From positions 1-25,264 of the forward strand of contig NW_003106966.1 of NCBI RefSeq assembly GCF_000003605.2: a stretch of DNA of 25,264 bases. The letters run 5' to 3'. Made by a program: the position numbers and the translations under genes. Shown one piece after another: positions 23,442 through 25,264 of the stretch (position 1 is its first letter; each line of letters begins with the position of its first letter). Under the pieces are notes generated by a model. The model was given only the letters and a program-made list of their open reading frames with translations, ran no database searches and had not been told where the DNA came from. This DNA is from Saccoglossus kowalevskii (Eukaryota > Hemichordata > Enteropneusta > Harrimaniidae).

Positions 23442-24384
23442 GCAATACATAATCCCTGTCGCTGTTCCGAGACTTAACAGTGGCAATACATAATCCCTGT
23501 CGCTGTTCTGAGACTTAACCATGGCAATACATAATCTCTGTCGCTGTTCTGAGACTTAGCCGTGGCAATACATGATCCCTGTCACTGTTCTGAGACTTAA
23601 CCGTGGCAATACATAATCCCTGTCGCTGTTCTGAGACTTAGCCGTGGCAATACATAATCCCTGTCGCTGTTCTGAGACTTAACCGTGGCAATACATAATC
23701 CCTGTTGCTGTTCTGCGACTTAACCATGGCAATACATAATCTCTGTCGCTGTTCTGAGACTTAACCGTGGCAATACATAATCCCTGTCGCTGTTCTGAGA
23801 CTTAGCCATGGCAATACATAATCCATGTCGCTGTTCTGAGACTTAGCCGTGGCAATACATAATCCCTGTCGCTGTTCTGAGACTTAGCCGTGGCAATACA
23901 TAATCCCTGTCGCTGTTCTGAGACTTAACCGTGGCAAAACATAATCCCTGTCGCTGTTCTGAGACTTAGCCATGGCAATACATGATCCCTGTCGCTGTTC
24001 TGAGACTTAACCATGGCAATACATAATCCCTGTTGCTGTTCTGAGACTTAGCCGTGGCAATACATAATCTCTGTCGCTGTTCGGAGACTTAACCGTGGCA
24101 ATTCATAATCCCTGTCGCTGTTCTGAGACTTAACCGTGGCAATACATAATCTCTGTCACTGTTCTGAGACTTAGCCGTGGCAATACATAATCCCTGTCGC
24201 TGTTCCGAGACTTAACAGTGGCAATACATAATCCCTGTCGCTGTTCTGAGACTTAACCGTGGCAATACATAATCCCTGTCGCTGTTCTGAGACTTAGCCG
24301 TGGCAATACATGATCCCTGTCGCTGTTCTGAGACTTAACCGTGGCAATACATAATCCCCGTTGCTGTTCTGAGACTTAGCCATG
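23442..24384 (+). repeat. second copy of the 14546-15488 block
   Basis: The offset to the left copy is 8896 bp, which is 217 monomers minus the net 1-bp indel between them. Private changes include TTCGGAG near 24082. The block ends directly at the deletion cluster where family I resumes. Confidence 0.75.
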
Positions 24385-25256
24385 GCAATACATAATCCCT
24401 GTCGCTGTCTGAGACTTACCATGCAATACATAATCTCGTCACTGTCTGAGACTTAACCGTGGCAATACATAATCCCTGTCGCTGTCTGAGACTTAACCGT
24501 GGCAATACATAATCCCTGTCGCTGTTCTGAGACTTAACCGTGGCAATACATAATCCCTGTGACTGTTCTGAGACTTAACCGTGGCAATACATAATCCCTG
24601 TCACTGTTCTGAGACTTAACCGTAGCAATACATAATCCCTGTCGCTGTTCTGAGACTTAGCCGTGGCAATACATAATCCCTGTTGCTGTTCTGAGACTTA
24701 ACCGTGGCAATACATAATCCCTGTTGCTGTTCTGAGACTTAAATGTGGCAATACATAATCCCTGTCTCTGTTCTGAGACTTAACCGTGGCAATACATAAT
24801 CCCTGTCGCTTTTCTGAGACTTAACCATGGCAATACATAATCCCTGTCGCTGTTCTGAGACTTAGCCATGGCAATACATAATCCCTGTCACTGTTCTGAG
24901 ACTTAGCCGTGGCAATACATAATTCCTGTCGCTGTTCTGAGACTTAACCGTGGCAATACATAATCCCTGTTGCTGTTCTGAGACTTAGCCGTGGCAATAC
25001 ATAATCCCTGTCGCTGTTCTGAGACTTAGCCGTGGCAATACATAATCCCTGTCGCTGTTCTGAGACTTAGCCGTGGCAATACATAATCCCTGTCGCTGTT
25101 CTGAGACTTAACCGTGGCAATACATAATCCCTATCGCTGTTCTGAGACTTAACCGTGGCAATACATAATCCCTGTCGCTGTTCTGAGACTTAACCGTGGC
25201 AATACATAATCCCTGTCGCTGTTCTGAGACTTAGCCGTGGCAATACATAATCCCTG
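24385..25256 (+). repeat. Family I copy F, right end of window
   Basis: This segment aligns to copy B at an offset of 19960 bp. The monomer after AAATGTGG is 24748 here and 4788 in B, and the order GTGACTG, AACCGTAGC, TTGCTG, AAATGTGG, CTGTCTCTG, CGCTTTTCTG, AATTCCTG is the same. The match runs to 25256 (B position 5296). The first 100 bp carry six single-base deletions relative to the consensus. Confidence 0.8.
24408..24486. other. cluster of six single-base deletions
   Basis: Missing bases are seen in GCTGTCTGAG (24408 and 24484), GACTTACCATGCAAT (two bases, about 24418-24424), AATCTCGTC (about 24436) and ACTGTCTGAG (about 24444). The arithmetic between landmarks 9133 and 24748 gives exactly this net -6. 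The cluster sits on the family II to family I junction. Confidence 0.85.
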
Positions 25257-25264
25257 CTGGTGGA
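25257..25264. other. terminal 8 bases that leave the repeat
   Basis: After CCCTG at 25252-25256 the consensus predicts TCGCTGTT, but the window reads CTGGTGGA. This may be the true right edge of the array, a 3-bp deletion with mismatches, or poor sequence at a contig end. Eight bases cannot decide between these. Confidence 0.5.

Larger units (their letters stand above)
18599..24384 (+). repeat. Family II array, right domain
   Basis: This domain is made of blocks also found in 11264-16636, in a different order and at different offsets (8896, 8570, 8530, 7423, 7134, 5658, 5287 and 3362 bp, each a whole number of monomers after indels). It also has local duplications: the AGTCGTGG block (following monomers 18767 and 19341, 574 bp apart) and the CCTTATCGCC block (22131 and 22500, 369 bp apart). 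Small length changes are CGCGCTG near 19628 (+2) and GAGATTAACC near 22652 (-1). It ends in the deletion cluster at 24408-24486. Confidence 0.75.
1..25256 (+). repeat. 41-bp satellite array, 616 monomers plus a 17-bp partial
   Basis: GCAATAC recurs every 41 bp from base 1 to base 25256, always in the same orientation. A perfect consensus copy is 124-164. Key parts of the monomer are GCAATACATAATCCC at positions 1-15, CTGTTCTGAG at 21-30 and TTAACC at 33-38, with CpG sites at 19-20 and 38-39. The consensus is 19/41 G+C. Recurrent variants are C13T, C14T, G17A, CG to CA or TG at 19-20, A36G and G39A. The 41-bp phase changes only at roughly a dozen sites. In the plus strand the monomer carries TAA at 9 and 34 and TGA at 27, and since 41 is not a multiple of 3 every forward frame meets a stop within three monomers. 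No unique sequence, gene or mobile element interrupts the array. The class (satellite DNA) is clear; the family name and species are unknown to me. Confidence 0.98.

Noticed and set aside
24408-24486. New monomer subtype of 39-40 bp
   Set aside because: The short monomers do not recur elsewhere and the missing bases differ from one to the next, which fits errors at a join better than a subtype.
1-25256. CRISPR array
   Set aside because: There are no unique spacers. The whole 41 bp is conserved in every unit, and the unit count and absence of cas genes do not fit.
1-25256. Coding repeat protein (for example a VNTR surface protein)
   Set aside because: 41 is not a multiple of three and stops recur in all forward frames within three monomers and in every reverse frame of the consensus.
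1-25256. CENP-B box or telomere repeat
   Set aside because: No TTCG...CGGG-type box and no short G-rich telomere motif occurs in the monomer. A centromeric role cannot be argued from motifs.
1-25256. Equivalence to the avian 41-bp satellites
   Set aside because: The period is similar, but those families, as I recall, have T- and G-rich tracts, and this monomer has no long tract of either kind. I cannot compare the sequences directly.
1-25256. tRNA, rRNA, small RNA or terminator
   Set aside because: The monomer has no strong inverted repeat and no tRNA box pair, and no unique sequence lies between monomers.

Overview
The whole window is one head-to-tail tandem array of a 41-bp noncoding satellite monomer. 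I find no protein gene, RNA gene, transposon or CRISPR array on either strand. Starting the monomer at the recurring GCAATAC, the array fills positions 1-25256: 616 monomer positions plus the first 17 bp of a 617th. This count closes exactly once the indels I found (net -17 bp) are included. All monomers lie in the same orientation. The last 8 bases (25257-25264) no longer follow the repeat.

Organism: an array this long, gene-free and noncoding is typical of eukaryotic heterochromatin (centromeric, pericentromeric, subtelomeric or sex-chromosome satellite). The commonest monomer variants are CpG to CpA or TpG changes at the monomer's two CpG sites. That is the expected mark of cytosine methylation and deamination and fits a CpG-methylating genome such as a vertebrate or plant. 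I do not recognise the monomer and cannot name the species.

Layout: variant monomers act as landmarks and show large-scale structure. Family I covers about 1-11263, 16643-18191 and 24385-25256. It contains a higher-order repeat of 4345 bp (106 monomers, one of them 1 bp short), clearest as 3968-8312, whose next copy starts at 8313. Copy A (1-3967), copy C (8313-11263) and copy D (16643-18191) are mosaics cut from the same material. Family II covers about 11264-16636 and 18599-24384. It is richer in private variants (TTCCGAG, AACAGTGG, CATGATC, GGAAATAC, TTCTGCGAC) and is built from blocks of about 0.3-0.9 kb shared between its two halves at several different offsets. Position 18192-18598 bridges the two families.

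Length changes are rare and most substitutions keep the 41-bp phase. Two clusters of single-base deletions (761-781 and 24408-24486) and a 2-bp deletion (16637) fall on mosaic junctions. Assembly joins are therefore a real alternative to recombination at those three points. The longer antisense open frames (69-99 codons) come from variants that happen to remove a recurrent stop codon, and they are not genes.
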